From positions 62,001 to 126,000 of the forward strand of contig NZ_FNDJ01000013.1 of assembly GCF_900099965.1 (NCBI RefSeq): a DNA stretch of 64,000 nucleotides, in the 5' to 3' direction. The DNA comes from Nonomuraea jiangxiensis. Its GTDB lineage: Bacteria > Actinomycetota > Actinomycetes > Streptosporangiales > Streptosporangiaceae. The position numbers and the translations under genes were made by a program. The notes beneath the pieces were generated by a model. It searched no databases and had not been told where the DNA came from. It was given only the letters and a program-made list of their open reading frames with translations. Below, piece by piece: positions 23,965 through 32,020 of the stretch. Within the stretch, counting starts at the first letter, position 1; the number at the start of each line of letters is the position of its first letter.

Positions 23965-24160
23965 CTTCGGTACACCTTGCCGTGAGCCTGCCTCGGAGAG
24001 CGCCGACTCCACAGCCCGAACGGCGGCCAGGATGCATGGCGTTGGCGTGACAATCGCGCGGGAGACGAGATGCTCAGGCCCGTAGCGTGAGTGAATCTCC
24101 GCGAGGCGTTCGGTCACGTCGAAGTGAGTGCCATCGGGGGCGGGTGGTCATGTCGCAAGG
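23956..24160 (-). pseudogene. C-terminal fragment of an HD-domain hydrolase-like protein
   Basis: The minus strand reads DGTHFDVTERLAEIHSRYGP then EHLVSRAIVTPTPCILAAVR then AVESALSEAG and ends in TAG at 23956-23958, overlapping the SUKH stop. The pattern (DVxERLAEIxxRYGPxHxVSRAI) resembles the C-terminus of actinobacterial HD-domain proteins. The catalytic N-terminal part is missing and no start codon is present, so it is a remnant. Confidence 0.45.
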
Positions 24161-24236
24161 AGATCTCACTCGTTGTGGATCTTTGACACACCCCAGTACC
24201 GTCAGGCCAGCTCAGAGGCCTCAATGAACTTAGATA

Positions 24237-25502
24237 TCAGGCCCTAGCGACGAGCCGCCTGTGCTGATTCTTGTCGTGATACTTCGTGTGATACCGCCAC
24301 CCACGTATCCGGATGTTCTTGGATGCACGCGCCCGAGATCGAAAACCGCTCCGCAGCAGCTCACGGCGCATTTCTAGGTATCCGGATGACCGCGGAGGTC
24401 CCCCGGGTGCCAGGAGTTCAAGTCCCCCCTCGGACACGTACCGGTCGCCTATGGGGTCCTGGTCACGACTAGATGTGACCAGGACTTTCTGTTTTGACAG
24501 GTGGTAGGTCAGTCGCAGACCGATCTTCGCGTAGATCTTGCACTTCCGGATTGGGTCGGCGTTCGAGAGCACTCGCACCATGTCTCCCAGTCTGTGTGTG
24601 ATCTCCGCCCACTCCTCCCGCCCCAGCCGATTCTGCGGCGGTACGTGCGCGCTGCTGAGCCGTTGCTCGGCCGCCTTCTTGCGGACGAGCTCCTCCTGGA
24701 TCCAGCCGGCGACCAGAGCCGGTTCAGCGCCCGCCTCAAGGGCCGCCCGGTGCTGGGCGAGCTTGCGATCGCACTCGGCGATCTGACGGCTAGCAATGAC
24801 GAGAGCTTGGGCCTCCGGCGGGACCAGGTCCTGCGCGGCCACCAGAAGGGCAAGAGTCTGATCGACTCGGTGCGGCGCGAACAGCCGGCCGAGCCAACGG
24901 TCGAGTCGCGGAACCACGCGGTCTTCGCGTAGATAGACGTTTCGGGAATGCATGAGGTGGTTGGCCAGGGCGTACTCCTCGGGGAAGCGGCACCGGTAGT
25001 AGGGCGCATCGTTGACCCATTGGCCCTGCATCTTGCGGTCGCAGATGCCGCAGTACAGCAGCCCTCGAAGCTGGTACGGCTTCGAGGTGGGCTTACGAGT
25101 CTTGTCCGTGTGGTGATTGCCCCGCCCGGTCAGCGTCGTCTGAACGGCGTCGAAGTCCTCCTTGGACACGATCGGCGGATGAACAACCTTTTCCGACCAG
25201 ACCCAGTCCTCCTTGGCGTTCCACCTGAGTCTGGTGGTGTGGCCCAGGCCGACGTCATCCACGTTCATGAGGACCTCGTGCTTACCTTGCCGGTTCCACA
25301 CCTGATGGCCCAGATAACGAGGATTGGTCAAGATGGCGCGCACCGCGCTCTTGGACCAGGCAACGCCGGAGCGGTGACGCTTCCGGGCCGGATCGTGCGC
25401 CGACGGGCTCGGGACCCCGTTGCGGGTAAGCCTCTCGGCTATGGCGAACAGGCCGTAGCCATCGAGGAAGGCGGCGAAGATCTCTTCCACCACGGGCGCG
25501 GC
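24237..25502 (-). pseudogene. Serine recombinase lacking its catalytic N-terminal domain
   Basis: The frame contains the recombinase domain (VVEEIFAAFLDGYGLFAIAE, YLGHQVWNRQGKHE) and the zinc ribbon (LRGLLYCGICDRKMQGQW, then YYRCRFPEEYALANH). A long coiled-coil (ECDRKLAQHRAALEAGAEPA) and the typical end NADPIRKCKIYAKIGLRLTY follow. The resolvase domain with the catalytic serine is gone: upstream of ~25502 the DNA belongs to an oppositely oriented transposase fragment. The last ~65 codons run through the 22-bp tRNA-Leu repeat (YVSEGGLEL) into flanking DNA. It cannot catalyse recombination. Confidence 0.8.
24416..24437 (+). other. Attachment-site repeat, copy 2
   Basis: This is an exact 22-base copy of the tRNA-Leu 3' end (21793-21814). 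No acceptor 5' half or anticodon arm precedes it, so it is not a second tRNA gene. It separates the tyrosine-integrase remnant element on the left from the serine-recombinase remnant on the right, and lies inside the recombinase reading frame. Confidence 0.75.
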
Positions 25503-25724
25503 CTGCTCGCCCTGGCTGTGCTGACGGTCATCGCCGCCGCCCAGCCCCCAGGCACCACCGACGACCGCATCCCGCTGACCCTGCCCGAGATCCGCCGGCT
25601 GCTCGCCACACTTGTACTGACCCGGCACCGCCCCCTCACGGACTTCCTGTGCTGGTCACACTGGCGCCGACGCCACCAAGCCACCGCCCGGCACTGCCAC
25701 TACCAACGCAGATCCGACCCATGA
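25503..25724 (+). pseudogene. C-terminal fragment of a DDE transposase (IS701-like)
   Basis: The plus-strand frame ends LALAVLTVIAAAQPPG, IPLTLPEIRRLLATLVLT and FLCWSHWRRRHQATARHCHY, then QRRSDP and TGA. The pattern LTxxEIRRLLxxL…WSxWRRRHQAxARxxHYxRR is typical of the C-terminus of IS701-like transposases in actinomycetes. Only ~70 residues remain. The fragment abuts the point where the recombinase loses its N-terminus, so insertion of this IS probably caused that truncation. The family name is from memory of the motif. Confidence 0.55.
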
Positions 25725-25875
25725 TCGCGAAATGTCACTGGAGTATCAGCCGAGCGGACCGTCCCCGGGCTCGCCGGCGCCAGCGGCCCTGGGGGCGAGG
25801 TCTGGTACGGCGGGGGACCTACCCGGCCTTCCGCCCAACGCTACGAGCGTGAATCCGCGCACGGGAAGGAAGCCG

Positions 25876-25983
25876 ATGAGCGACGACTGGCGACCGCGTT
25901 CGGCGGACGTGCTGGTGCTCCTGATCCAGGCGTACCTGGCGTACGTCCCCTGGCTCCTGGAACACGTCGACGGAGCCTGGTGA
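25876..25983 (+). CDS. Possible 35-residue small protein
   Basis: ATG at 25876 follows GGAAGGA at a good distance and opens MSDDWRPRSADVLVLLIQAY then LAYVPWLLEHVDGAW before TGA. The hydrophobic middle could be a short membrane segment. The rest of 25725-26041 has nothing else recognisable. It is too short to be confident. Confidence 0.3.
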   Translation: MSDDWRPRSADVLVLLIQAYLAYVPWLLEHVDGAW

Positions 25984-26041
25984 GTCACCACCGGATCCCG
26001 GCCGAGGTGCCCGGCCCGGCGGCCGGGCACCGGTCGTCGGG

Positions 26042-27691
26042 TCACTTGACGATGATCTGATGGGTGGCCTGGGCCGGTCCGGTCCCGCCGTCCCCCGCAT
26101 AGCTCGCGAGGTAGCTGTACCTGCCGGCGTTGGCGGGCGTGTCGGTGAACGTGTACGTGCCGTCGGCGTTCACCGTCACCGGCGGGAGCTTGACGGTCTT
26201 ACCGCTGGTGCCCTTGACGTACAGGGTGCGCTGTACGGTGAGCGTGGACCCCGGAGAGGGCGGCCTGCCATCCGCCGTCAGGACGCCGCTCAGCTCCACG
26301 GCCGTGCCGACGACGCCGGACTGCGGCCCTGTCAGGGTGAGCGTGGCTTCGCGCTTGACCGTCACGGTGGCAAAGGCGCTGCTGCGGCGGTGGCCGTCGT
26401 CACCGTCCCAGAACACCCAGTAGATCACCTCGCCGACGTACGGCGGCAGCTCGAAGACGGGCGTGTCCTGGAAGGTGAACGTGCCGTCCTGCAGCGTCGT
26501 CACGCCGGTGATCGGCAGTTTCGTCCAGCCGGGCAGGTACTGGATCACCGTGAGCGGCTTGAGCCCGAGCGCCTCGCCGTCGGCGCTGGTGAGCCGCCCC
26601 TCGACGGTGATCGGCGAGCCAGCGTACGCGTCCGCGGGGGCCGTCACCGTGAGCTTGGTGGCCGGTAGCGCGACGCCCGTCACCCGCCACAGCAGCAGCC
26701 GGTCCGTGGAGCTGCGCAGCAGCGCAAAGACGTCCGTGCCGGAGAACGCGACGCCGTCCGGGAGCAGTTCGGCGTCCGGCTGGTCGGCCGCGAACAGCTC
26801 CGCGCCCGTCGCGGCGTCGTAGAGGGTGAGGTCGGTGCTGCCCCACTGGCGTCCGGCCGCGACGTACGCGCCGTCCGAGCCGAGCGCCACGGCGGACGGG
26901 TACCCGTCCCAGCCGTCGCCGTAGGTGCCGGTCGCCGCCAGGGTCCTGGTGTCGTACCTGGTGAAGTGACCGGGGGTGTCGGCCGCGCTGAACAGGGTGC
27001 CGCCGTCGGAGCTCAGGGTGAGGTCGCGCAGGTAGTCCATGCGCCACTTCTTGCCGTCGATCGTGCCGCGCAGCTCCGGGGTGCCGCCGCCGACGTCGTA
27101 GACCAGCATGTCGGCGTGGTGCAGGCTGGTCCGGCCGACCACGAGCGTGTCGCCGGCGGCCGCGAGCACGGGAGCGCGCATGTGCTCGCCCCCGACCGCA
27201 ACCGGCACCGGTGTGGCCGCGCTCAGATCCAGGCCGACGACGCCGCCAGGGCCGTTGTCGCACGCGTGCCCCACCCACAGCCGCTCGCCCAGCAGTGCCA
27301 GGGTGGACGGGCACGGGTGGGCCGACAGGTCGATCCGCCGGGTGACGGCGAGGCTCGCGGTGTCGATCTCGGCCACCTCGTTCGAGCCGGTGAGCGCCGC
27401 GTACAGACGGGTGCCGTCCGCGTTCACGGCCAGCTCGCGGACGCCGGACAGGCCGGTGACGACGCCGCCGGTGAGGTTTCCGTCAGTGTCGGCCACGATG
27501 ATGCGGTCGCCGGCGGGAACGAACACCCGGCCGCCGCCGACGGCTAGGTCGGCGGTGTAGGAGTCGGTGACCCCCAGATCGGTGGTGGTGCCGGACGCCG
27601 AGGCGGCGGGGGCCGTGACGGTGAGCAGGCCGGTGATCAGGCCGGCGGCGCCGCAGTAAGCGGCTAATCGGCGAACCAGGGGTGGGGGCAC
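26042..27691 (-). CDS. Secreted beta-propeller protein with C-terminal Ig-like domains
   Basis: The 549-residue protein has a signal peptide (VPPPLVRRLAAYCGAAGLIT, cleavage near ASASG). A ~310-residue YVTN/WD-like propeller follows, with repeated blades such as GVRELAVNADGTRLYAAL, DLTLSSDGGTLFSAAD and PSAVALGSDGAYVAAG. Two or three Ig-like domains end it (LTVTAPADAYAGSPITVEGR, LTLTGPQSGVVGTAVELSGV). GTG at 27689-27691 is preceded by a strong AGGAGG. No catalytic site is visible; a surface adhesion or binding role is likely. It stands alone beside the decay zone. Confidence 0.75.
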   Translation of the reverse strand: MPPPLVRRLAAYCGAAGLITGLLTVTAPAASASGTTTDLGVTDSYTADLAVGGGRVFVPAGDRIIVADTDGNLTGGVVTGLSGVRELAVNADGTRLYAALTGSNEVAEIDTASLAVTRRIDLSAHPCPSTLALLGERLWVGHACDNGPGGVVGLDLSAATPVPVAVGGEHMRAPVLAAAGDTLVVGRTSLHHADMLVYDVGGGTPELRGTIDGKKWRMDYLRDLTLSSDGGTLFSAADTPGHFTRYDTRTLAATGTYGDGWDGYPSAVALGSDGAYVAAGRQWGSTDLTLYDAATGAELFAADQPDAELLPDGVAFSGTDVFALLRSSTDRLLLWRVTGVALPATKLTVTAPADAYAGSPITVEGRLTSADGEALGLKPLTVIQYLPGWTKLPITGVTTLQDGTFTFQDTPVFELPPYVGEVIYWVFWDGDDGHRRSSAFATVTVKREATLTLTGPQSGVVGTAVELSGVLTADGRPPSPGSTLTVQRTLYVKGTSGKTVKLPPVTVNADGTYTFTDTPANAGRYSYLASYAGDGGTGPAQATHQIIVK

Positions 27692-27849
27692 GAGAGCCTC
27701 CTGTCGAGATGGGAACATGAGTTCTAATAACGTCTCACGGGTGCTCCCACGTCAAGATCATCCGGTCGCGCGAAACCAAACCGTGATCAAGCACCCTCCG
27801 GCGTTCGAGACCGGGACGATTGTCGGTGCCCGCTGACATAGTCGTCGCC

Positions 27850-28240
27850 ATGACGATTCCCCTCACGCGGGTCCGCGCCGTCCGCGGCCACGAGCCGGCG
27901 CTGGACGGGATGACCCTGCGCTGCAGGAAGACCGGCGGCCAGCTGCTGGCGTCCGTGCCCAGGCCGTGCGGTCCAGCCGGGTCGGTGAGCAGTTCGGGCG
28001 CTGCTTGAGCACCTGGACGGGCACGAGAAGGAGTGCCGCGCCACCGTAGAGTCATGGATGCTGAACGGGCTGCCGGTGCCTGCCGGGCTCCTCGCCGGGT
28101 GTGGCTCGACCCCCTGGTGGCGGGTCTGCCTGCGGCACCTGGTGGTTCGTGTAGAAGGGCGGGCCGAGCTGCTGGAGGAGGTGCCCGGGGACGGGCGGGT
28201 GAGCGTCAGGATGGCGGACGGCAATACAGGCAGGCCCCGG
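27850..28240 (+). pseudogene. Frameshifted fragment resembling a DUF4132-type protein
   Basis: One frame gives MTIPLTRVRAVRGHEPALDG then MTLRCRKTGGQL. After a frame change at ~27985, a second gives VRALLEHLDGHEKECRATVE, SWMLNGLPVPAGLLAG and WWRVCLRHLVVRVEGRAELL. The second block resembles the (H/E)xxECxxxVExWMxxGxPVP segment of DUF4132/WGR-linked proteins. Both flanks are missing. The identification is tentative; the broken frame is clear. Confidence 0.35.
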
Positions 28241-28249
28241 TTCCGGCGT

Positions 28250-28468
28250 CAGCGCCTTGCCCCCGTTGCTGCTGTCGCCGTCACCGTTGTAATGCTCGGC
28301 AAGTCGATCCATCTGCACCCAATTGTGCACCGTGTAGGGACTGATCCCCAGATCCCGCGCCACCTGAGATGACGAGGAATCCGCCTTGGCGGCGGCATCG
28401 TCCAGGCGCTTGCAGAAACAGCGGATCCTCGTGATGCCGGATCCCCATTCCGTTGAATCGATCTCCAT
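28250..28468 (-). pseudogene. HTH fragment of transposase-OrfA type
   Basis: The minus frame reads RCFCKRLDDAAAKADSSSSQ then VARDLGISPYTVHNWVQMDR then LAEHYNGDG. The middle is an HTH like those opening IS3-family OrfA proteins (xVARDLGISxxTLxNWVxQxR). It lacks a proper start and continues into unrelated sequence. It overlaps the 3' part of the lipoprotein frame, which it may have replaced. Confidence 0.35.
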
Positions 28469-28799
28469 CCATCAGCTGCCCGACGCCGGGCAGTGAAATC
28501 CCGCGCCGTTCCCCCACACGAAGCGGTGTCGCACCCCGGGGCCATATCGGCACCATCCTGCTGCCCTCGGTCTCCACGGACAGGCAGGATTCCTGGCTGA
28601 TCCACCTCACTCGTCCGGCAACGGGTACGTAACTGTCCTCTCGCGTGTCGTGCACGAGAATCTGTGGATCGGCACCTACCAGGCAGACGGCTTCCGGACA
28701 CGCTGCCGAAGAGGATGCGGGTGTAGGAGGGACAGATGTGCATCCCGACAGGAGCGCGACGCCGACCAGCGTGGCAGCGATGGGCACTGCCCTAATCAC
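28281..28799 (-). CDS. Lipoprotein, C-terminus possibly replaced
   Basis: GTG at 28797-28799 opens MIRAVPIAATLVGVALLSGC, a signal peptide with lipobox LLSGC. An external domain follows (CPEAVCLVGADPQILVHDTR, GRVRWISQESCLSVETEGSR, PLRVGERRGISLPGVGQLMD). After about residue 115 the sequence changes character and overlaps an HTH-like frame, so the natural end is probably lost. Its start overlaps the stop of the upstream 67-residue gene, suggesting coupled expression. Function is unknown. Confidence 0.55.
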   Translation of the reverse strand: MIRAVPIAATLVGVALLSGCTSVPPTPASSSAACPEAVCLVGADPQILVHDTREDSYVPVAGRVRWISQESCLSVETEGSRMVPIWPRGATPLRVGERRGISLPGVGQLMDGDRFNGMGIRHHEDPLFLQAPGRCRRQGGFLVISGGAGSGDQSLHGAQLGADGSTCRALQR

Positions 28800-28995
28800 G
28801 GCCTCCAGCGGCTAGGCGGGTGGCGAGTGTGGGGTGGGCGGCATAGTCGAACTTGACGCCGGCGAACGGCGGTTTCTCGCAGGGTGTTCCCTGGTTAGTC
28901 CCGTGCCATCCGCACAGTCCCGCACGCCCCTCGGTTTCGGCGTTGTGGTTCTCCGGATCGAACGGCTTGACCCAGATGACCTTTTGGTTGTTCAT
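28792..28995 (-). CDS. Small conserved-looking protein coupled to the lipoprotein (67 aa)
   Basis: ATG 28993-28995 starts MNNQKVIWVKPFDPENHNAE, then TEGRAGLCGWHGTNQGTPCE and KPPFAGVKFDYAAHPTLATR. Two cysteines (LCGWHG, PCEKP) may bind metal. It overlaps the lipoprotein start by several bases (GTGATTAG), so the two genes are probably one unit. No family is recognised. Confidence 0.5.
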   Translation of the reverse strand: MNNQKVIWVKPFDPENHNAETEGRAGLCGWHGTNQGTPCEKPPFAGVKFDYAAHPTLATRLAAGGRD

Positions 28996-29027
28996 ACGCC
29001 GAACGTACGCCGATGGCGGTGCCCGCG

Positions 29028-29495
29028 CTATTTGCCGATGTCCAGCCAGACGGTTACGACGACACCGGCCGCAAAGAAGAACGCTCCACTGATGATGTTC
29101 AGCCACATGCCCTGAAGAAAGGATTTCTTGCCGCTCTCCTTCAGCCGGGCCTCCAGCCTCGCGTCCAGCAGCTTCTCCACCGCCTGGCGCTGCTCTTCGT
29201 GCATCGCGGCCAGGTTCTCGGCGTCTTTCGCCTTTGCCTCCATCTCCTTGGCTGTAGCGCTCCGTGCCGCGATTTCGGCAGTCAACTCGTCCAGCAATGT
29301 TGTCGATCGTTTAAGGATCTCCGCCAGTTCATCCGCGCGGCTCTCGATCGTCGGTGCGCCGGTCGGAAGGACTTCATCTGTTTTCTTGCGCCGATCGAGC
29401 CAGGCGCCGAGAGCCGACGCGAGAGCACTTAGCAGTCCGGCTGCTGCTGAGCCGCTAATTACCGTAGTCAGTAGCTCCAAGCCTTCGAACGCCAC
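29028..29495 (-). CDS. Two-helix membrane protein with cytosolic coiled coil (TRADD-N-like membrane domain)
   Basis: GTG 29493-29495 opens a 155-residue protein with membrane helix 1 (LLTTVISGSAAAGLLSALAS), a ~75-residue coiled coil (LAEILKRSTTLLDELTAEIA, KEMEAKAKDAENLAAMHEEQ, LLDARLEARLKESGKK) and membrane helix 2 (WLNIISGAFFFAAGVVVTVW). This architecture resembles the TRADD-N-associated membrane domain found with bacterial conflict and signalling systems. The comparison is structural inference, not a firm family match. It lies in the decay zone near the SUKH gene. Confidence 0.5.
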   Translation of the reverse strand: MAFEGLELLTTVISGSAAAGLLSALASALGAWLDRRKKTDEVLPTGAPTIESRADELAEILKRSTTLLDELTAEIAARSATAKEMEAKAKDAENLAAMHEEQRQAVEKLLDARLEARLKESGKKSFLQGMWLNIISGAFFFAAGVVVTVWLDIGK

Positions 29496-29694
29496 GGGGC
29501 ACAGACTAAGGCGGCCACGTCGGCCTGTCGCTGCGAGTGACCAGATCGGTACATACGACTGCGGTATGGGATTCCCCGGGCGCGAGCAGGTGCCCTTGCC
29601 GAACTGTTCAGCTCCGAATCGTTGCGTGCAGGGCGTGCTCAAGCCGGGGGAGGAAGCTGCTGACGTACGGGTTGCGTTGGCGGCGGTGCAGCGC
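29496..29694. other. Intergenic segment in the decay zone
   Basis: No gene can be supported here. Frames on both strands are short and of unlikely composition. Together with the doubtful frame at 29695-30039 and the bases to 30170, it forms a 675-base stretch without a convincing gene. Confidence 0.4.
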
Positions 29695-30039
29695 TCACAG
29701 AGGGCTCGGCGTTGATGGGCTGCTTCGTTGGTCCGGTTGTGCGCAACCGGTCTGCAGCAGGTCGATGCCTTGGGCGAGCAGCGTGCGTTCCTTGGCGGTG
29801 ATGCCGTCACTCGGCGAAGACATGCCGAGGTGGATGAGGGCAAGTACATCCAGCGTGGCCCGTTGGCCGGTGAGCGGCCGGTCGATGGTGCAGCTTCGCT
29901 GGAAGTCCGTGTGGCGGTCCGTTGTCGCGTAGGCGAACGCGAGGCGGGAGAGGACCGAGGCTCGGACGGCGGCCGGGGCGGCGTCGCTGGCGCGGAGGGC
30001 GGCCTGGAAGCCGTGGGAAGCCCGGGTTCCAGCTGCCAT
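29695..30039 (-). pseudogene. Possible remnant of a regulatory or TPR-like protein
   Basis: The frame reads ASHGFQAALRASDAAPAAVR then ASVLSRLAFAYATTDRHTDF and ITAKERTLLAQGIDLLQTGC. It has plausible helical composition, unlike a random frame, but no ribosome site, and its upstream part (29960-30700) is Arg/Pro nonsense. I do not recognise the family. Confidence 0.25.
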
Positions 30040-30170
30040 GGGAAACGGCCGCGGCTCCTGGGCCTCCTGAATCGCCGACCAGAGGCCGGGCGTGCCGCGG
30101 GCCTGGCGCGTACCGGCGTCGTTCAGAGGATGTCCGGGTGCGCGTGATCGTGTGGCAAGAAGGCCGGCGG

Positions 30171-31031
30171 TCAGGGGGTGTGGAGGAGTGCTTCCAGGGC
30201 GGTGAGGCCGTGGGATTCGGCGGGGGACGGGGGTGCGGACTCCGGGGCGGTGTCGCGGAATGTGGACGGCGCCATCCCGTAGACCGCCCGGAACCGGCGG
30301 GAGAAGTGGTAGGCGTCGGCGAAGCCGCACTGCACGGCGATCGCCCGCATGGACAGGTTGCTCTGCCACAGCAGCGGTTCTGCCCTGGCCAGCCGGAGCA
30401 GTTCGATGGCGGCGACCGGGCCGATCCCGAACGCGCGCCGGAAGGTACGCGACAGCGTGCTCGGCGAGACCTGGGCCGCCGAGGCGAGGTCGCGCATCGG
30501 GATCGGCCTGGCCACCCCGTCGGACCAGTGCTCGCGCACCGCGCCCAGCATCGCCGTCAGCGGCGCGGGCAGGGTCGCCGGTGCGCGGTGCGCGGGCGTG
30601 GGGTCGGCCAGGAACGTCAGCACCAGCAGGCGCAGCGTCTCGCAGGCCAGGTCCCGCCACCCCGCCGGGCACTCGGAGCCCAGCCACAGCAGGTAGCGGC
30701 ACAGGGCGCCCATCGGGTCGTGCCGCCCGGTCAGGTCACGTACGAGCGGCCAACTGGACGGCACCTGGCCGGTGAGCGTGAAGTGCACGTACGCGTGCCG
30801 GGTCGGGCCGCGCGGATCCCAGCGGAACGCGTCACGCATCCCCGGACGGATGAGCAGCAGCCTGCCCGGGGTCAGCGGCAGCGCGACGTCGTCGCACAGC
30901 CAGGTGGCGCTGCCGCCGAGTAGCCAGACGAACTGGTACGACCTGGCCACCCGCGGCCCGAACGCCGAGCCCGGCGGATAGCCCGCGACGCTCGGCCCCA
31001 GCCGGGCCACCAGGTCGACGGAGATCGTCAT
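30171..31031 (-). CDS. AraC-family transcriptional regulator
   Basis: The 286-residue protein has an N-terminal cupin-like sensor domain (SYQFVWLLGGSATWLCDDVA, PLTPGRLLLIRPGMRDAF). The C-terminal double HTH includes MRDLASAAQVSPSTLSRTFR, AIAVQCGFADAYHFSRRFRA and VYGMAPSTFR. Its ATG overlaps the stop of the PhyH gene (ATGA), so the dioxygenase and regulator are co-expressed. Such cupin-AraC regulators respond to sugars or related metabolites. It likely governs this divergent metabolic locus. Confidence 0.93.
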   Translation of the reverse strand: MTISVDLVARLGPSVAGYPPGSAFGPRVARSYQFVWLLGGSATWLCDDVALPLTPGRLLLIRPGMRDAFRWDPRGPTRHAYVHFTLTGQVPSSWPLVRDLTGRHDPMGALCRYLLWLGSECPAGWRDLACETLRLLVLTFLADPTPAHRAPATLPAPLTAMLGAVREHWSDGVARPIPMRDLASAAQVSPSTLSRTFRRAFGIGPVAAIELLRLARAEPLLWQSNLSMRAIAVQCGFADAYHFSRRFRAVYGMAPSTFRDTAPESAPPSPAESHGLTALEALLHTP

Positions 31032-31879
31032 CTGTCACAACCGCCCTCCCGGTTCGGGCGGATCCGCGGCTTGCGCACGTCCTCGAACCCCTTGTACGCG
31101 TACGGATCCTCGCCGGCGACGAGGACGACGTCCCGGAAGTCCGCCTGCGCCATGCCCGTCCCCTCCGGCGGGGTGGCCCAGGGCAGCAGGGACTCGGCGC
31201 TCATGTAGTGGTTGACCAGCGCCCGCCGGTAGCCGTGCGCGGCGGTGTTGGGCAGCGACTTGTGCAGCAGGTAGCCGTTGAAGACCACCACGCTGCCCGC
31301 GGGAACCTCGACGGGCACCGCGTCGGAGTCGCGGAACGGGAAGCCGTACGACTCCATCGTGCAGTCGTAGCGAGGGTCGTCGTGCTCGCGGTTGGGGTAG
31401 AGCACGCCACGCCGGTGCGATCCTGGCAGCACCCAGAGGCAGCCGTTCGCCACGGTGGCGTCGTCGAGCGCGATCCAGGCCGCCGTGAGCGAGCGGTCGC
31501 GGGTGGGGATGAACAGCTCGTCCTGGTGCCACGCCTGACCCGGCTCGCCCTCGGACTTGATGAACAGCATCGACTGCATCGCCTTGACGTTCTGGCCGAT
31601 CACCGACGTGAGCGCCGAAACAACCGCGGGATGGCGCATCGTGGCGAGCATCAGGCCGGAGAGCTTGTGCGGGTAGTGGACGCACAGGAACTTGCGCAGC
31701 ACCTCGTCGTCGGTGTCGCCGGCGCCCGCGGGGAGCGCTCCGCTGATGTCGCCCCGCTCGCCCCTGCAGATGCGGACGGCCTCTTCGAGCAGCTTGTCGA
31801 CCTCGCCGGGGTTGAGCGCGCGGTCGAGTACGACATAGCCGTCGCGGTCGAACGAGGTCTTCAGGGCCGAGTTCGTCAT
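31028..31879 (-). CDS. Phytanoyl-CoA dioxygenase (PhyH) family Fe(II)/2-oxoglutarate oxygenase
   Basis: The 283-residue protein has the iron-binding HxD in QAWHQDELFIPTRDRS and the distal histidine in GYLLHKSLPNTAAHGYRRAL, with the 2-oxoglutarate-binding arginine just after. The N-terminus FDRDGYVVLDRALNPGEV is the usual PhyH opening. Members hydroxylate small molecules; the substrate is unknown. ATG 31877-31879 is chosen; the longer frame lacks support. It is divergent from the LacI-led operon and coupled to the AraC gene. Confidence 0.9.
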   Translation of the reverse strand: MTNSALKTSFDRDGYVVLDRALNPGEVDKLLEEAVRICRGERGDISGALPAGAGDTDDEVLRKFLCVHYPHKLSGLMLATMRHPAVVSALTSVIGQNVKAMQSMLFIKSEGEPGQAWHQDELFIPTRDRSLTAAWIALDDATVANGCLWVLPGSHRRGVLYPNREHDDPRYDCTMESYGFPFRDSDAVPVEVPAGSVVVFNGYLLHKSLPNTAAHGYRRALVNHYMSAESLLPWATPPEGTGMAQADFRDVVLVAGEDPYAYKGFEDVRKPRIRPNREGGCDR

Positions 31880-31999
31880 GGCCCCATCATCACCGTCGCG
31901 ACCCGGTCCCGGCCATGGCCCGATCACGCACGCGGATGGCGAATTTTGTCACCTATTGACGTGTCCGGAAACAGGCAATTAACATCCCGAGCTACTTAC

Positions 32000-32011
32000 T
32001 AATACGTATTA
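32000..32011. promoter_or_regulatory. Candidate LacI operator TAATACGTATTA
   Basis: This perfect 12-bp palindrome with a central CG, flanked by near-symmetric TTAC/AACA, lies 9 bases before the LacI-family start codon, in the 141-bp divergent gap with the PhyH gene. It is strikingly AT-rich for this genome. LacI-family dimers bind palindromes with a central CG, so autoregulation and control of the operon are likely. Confidence 0.65.
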
Positions 32012-32020
32012 ACAGCCTCA

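Noticed and set aside
24416..24437. Second tRNA-Leu gene
   Set aside because: Only the 3' 22 bases are present; no acceptor 5' strand, D arm or anticodon arm precedes them.
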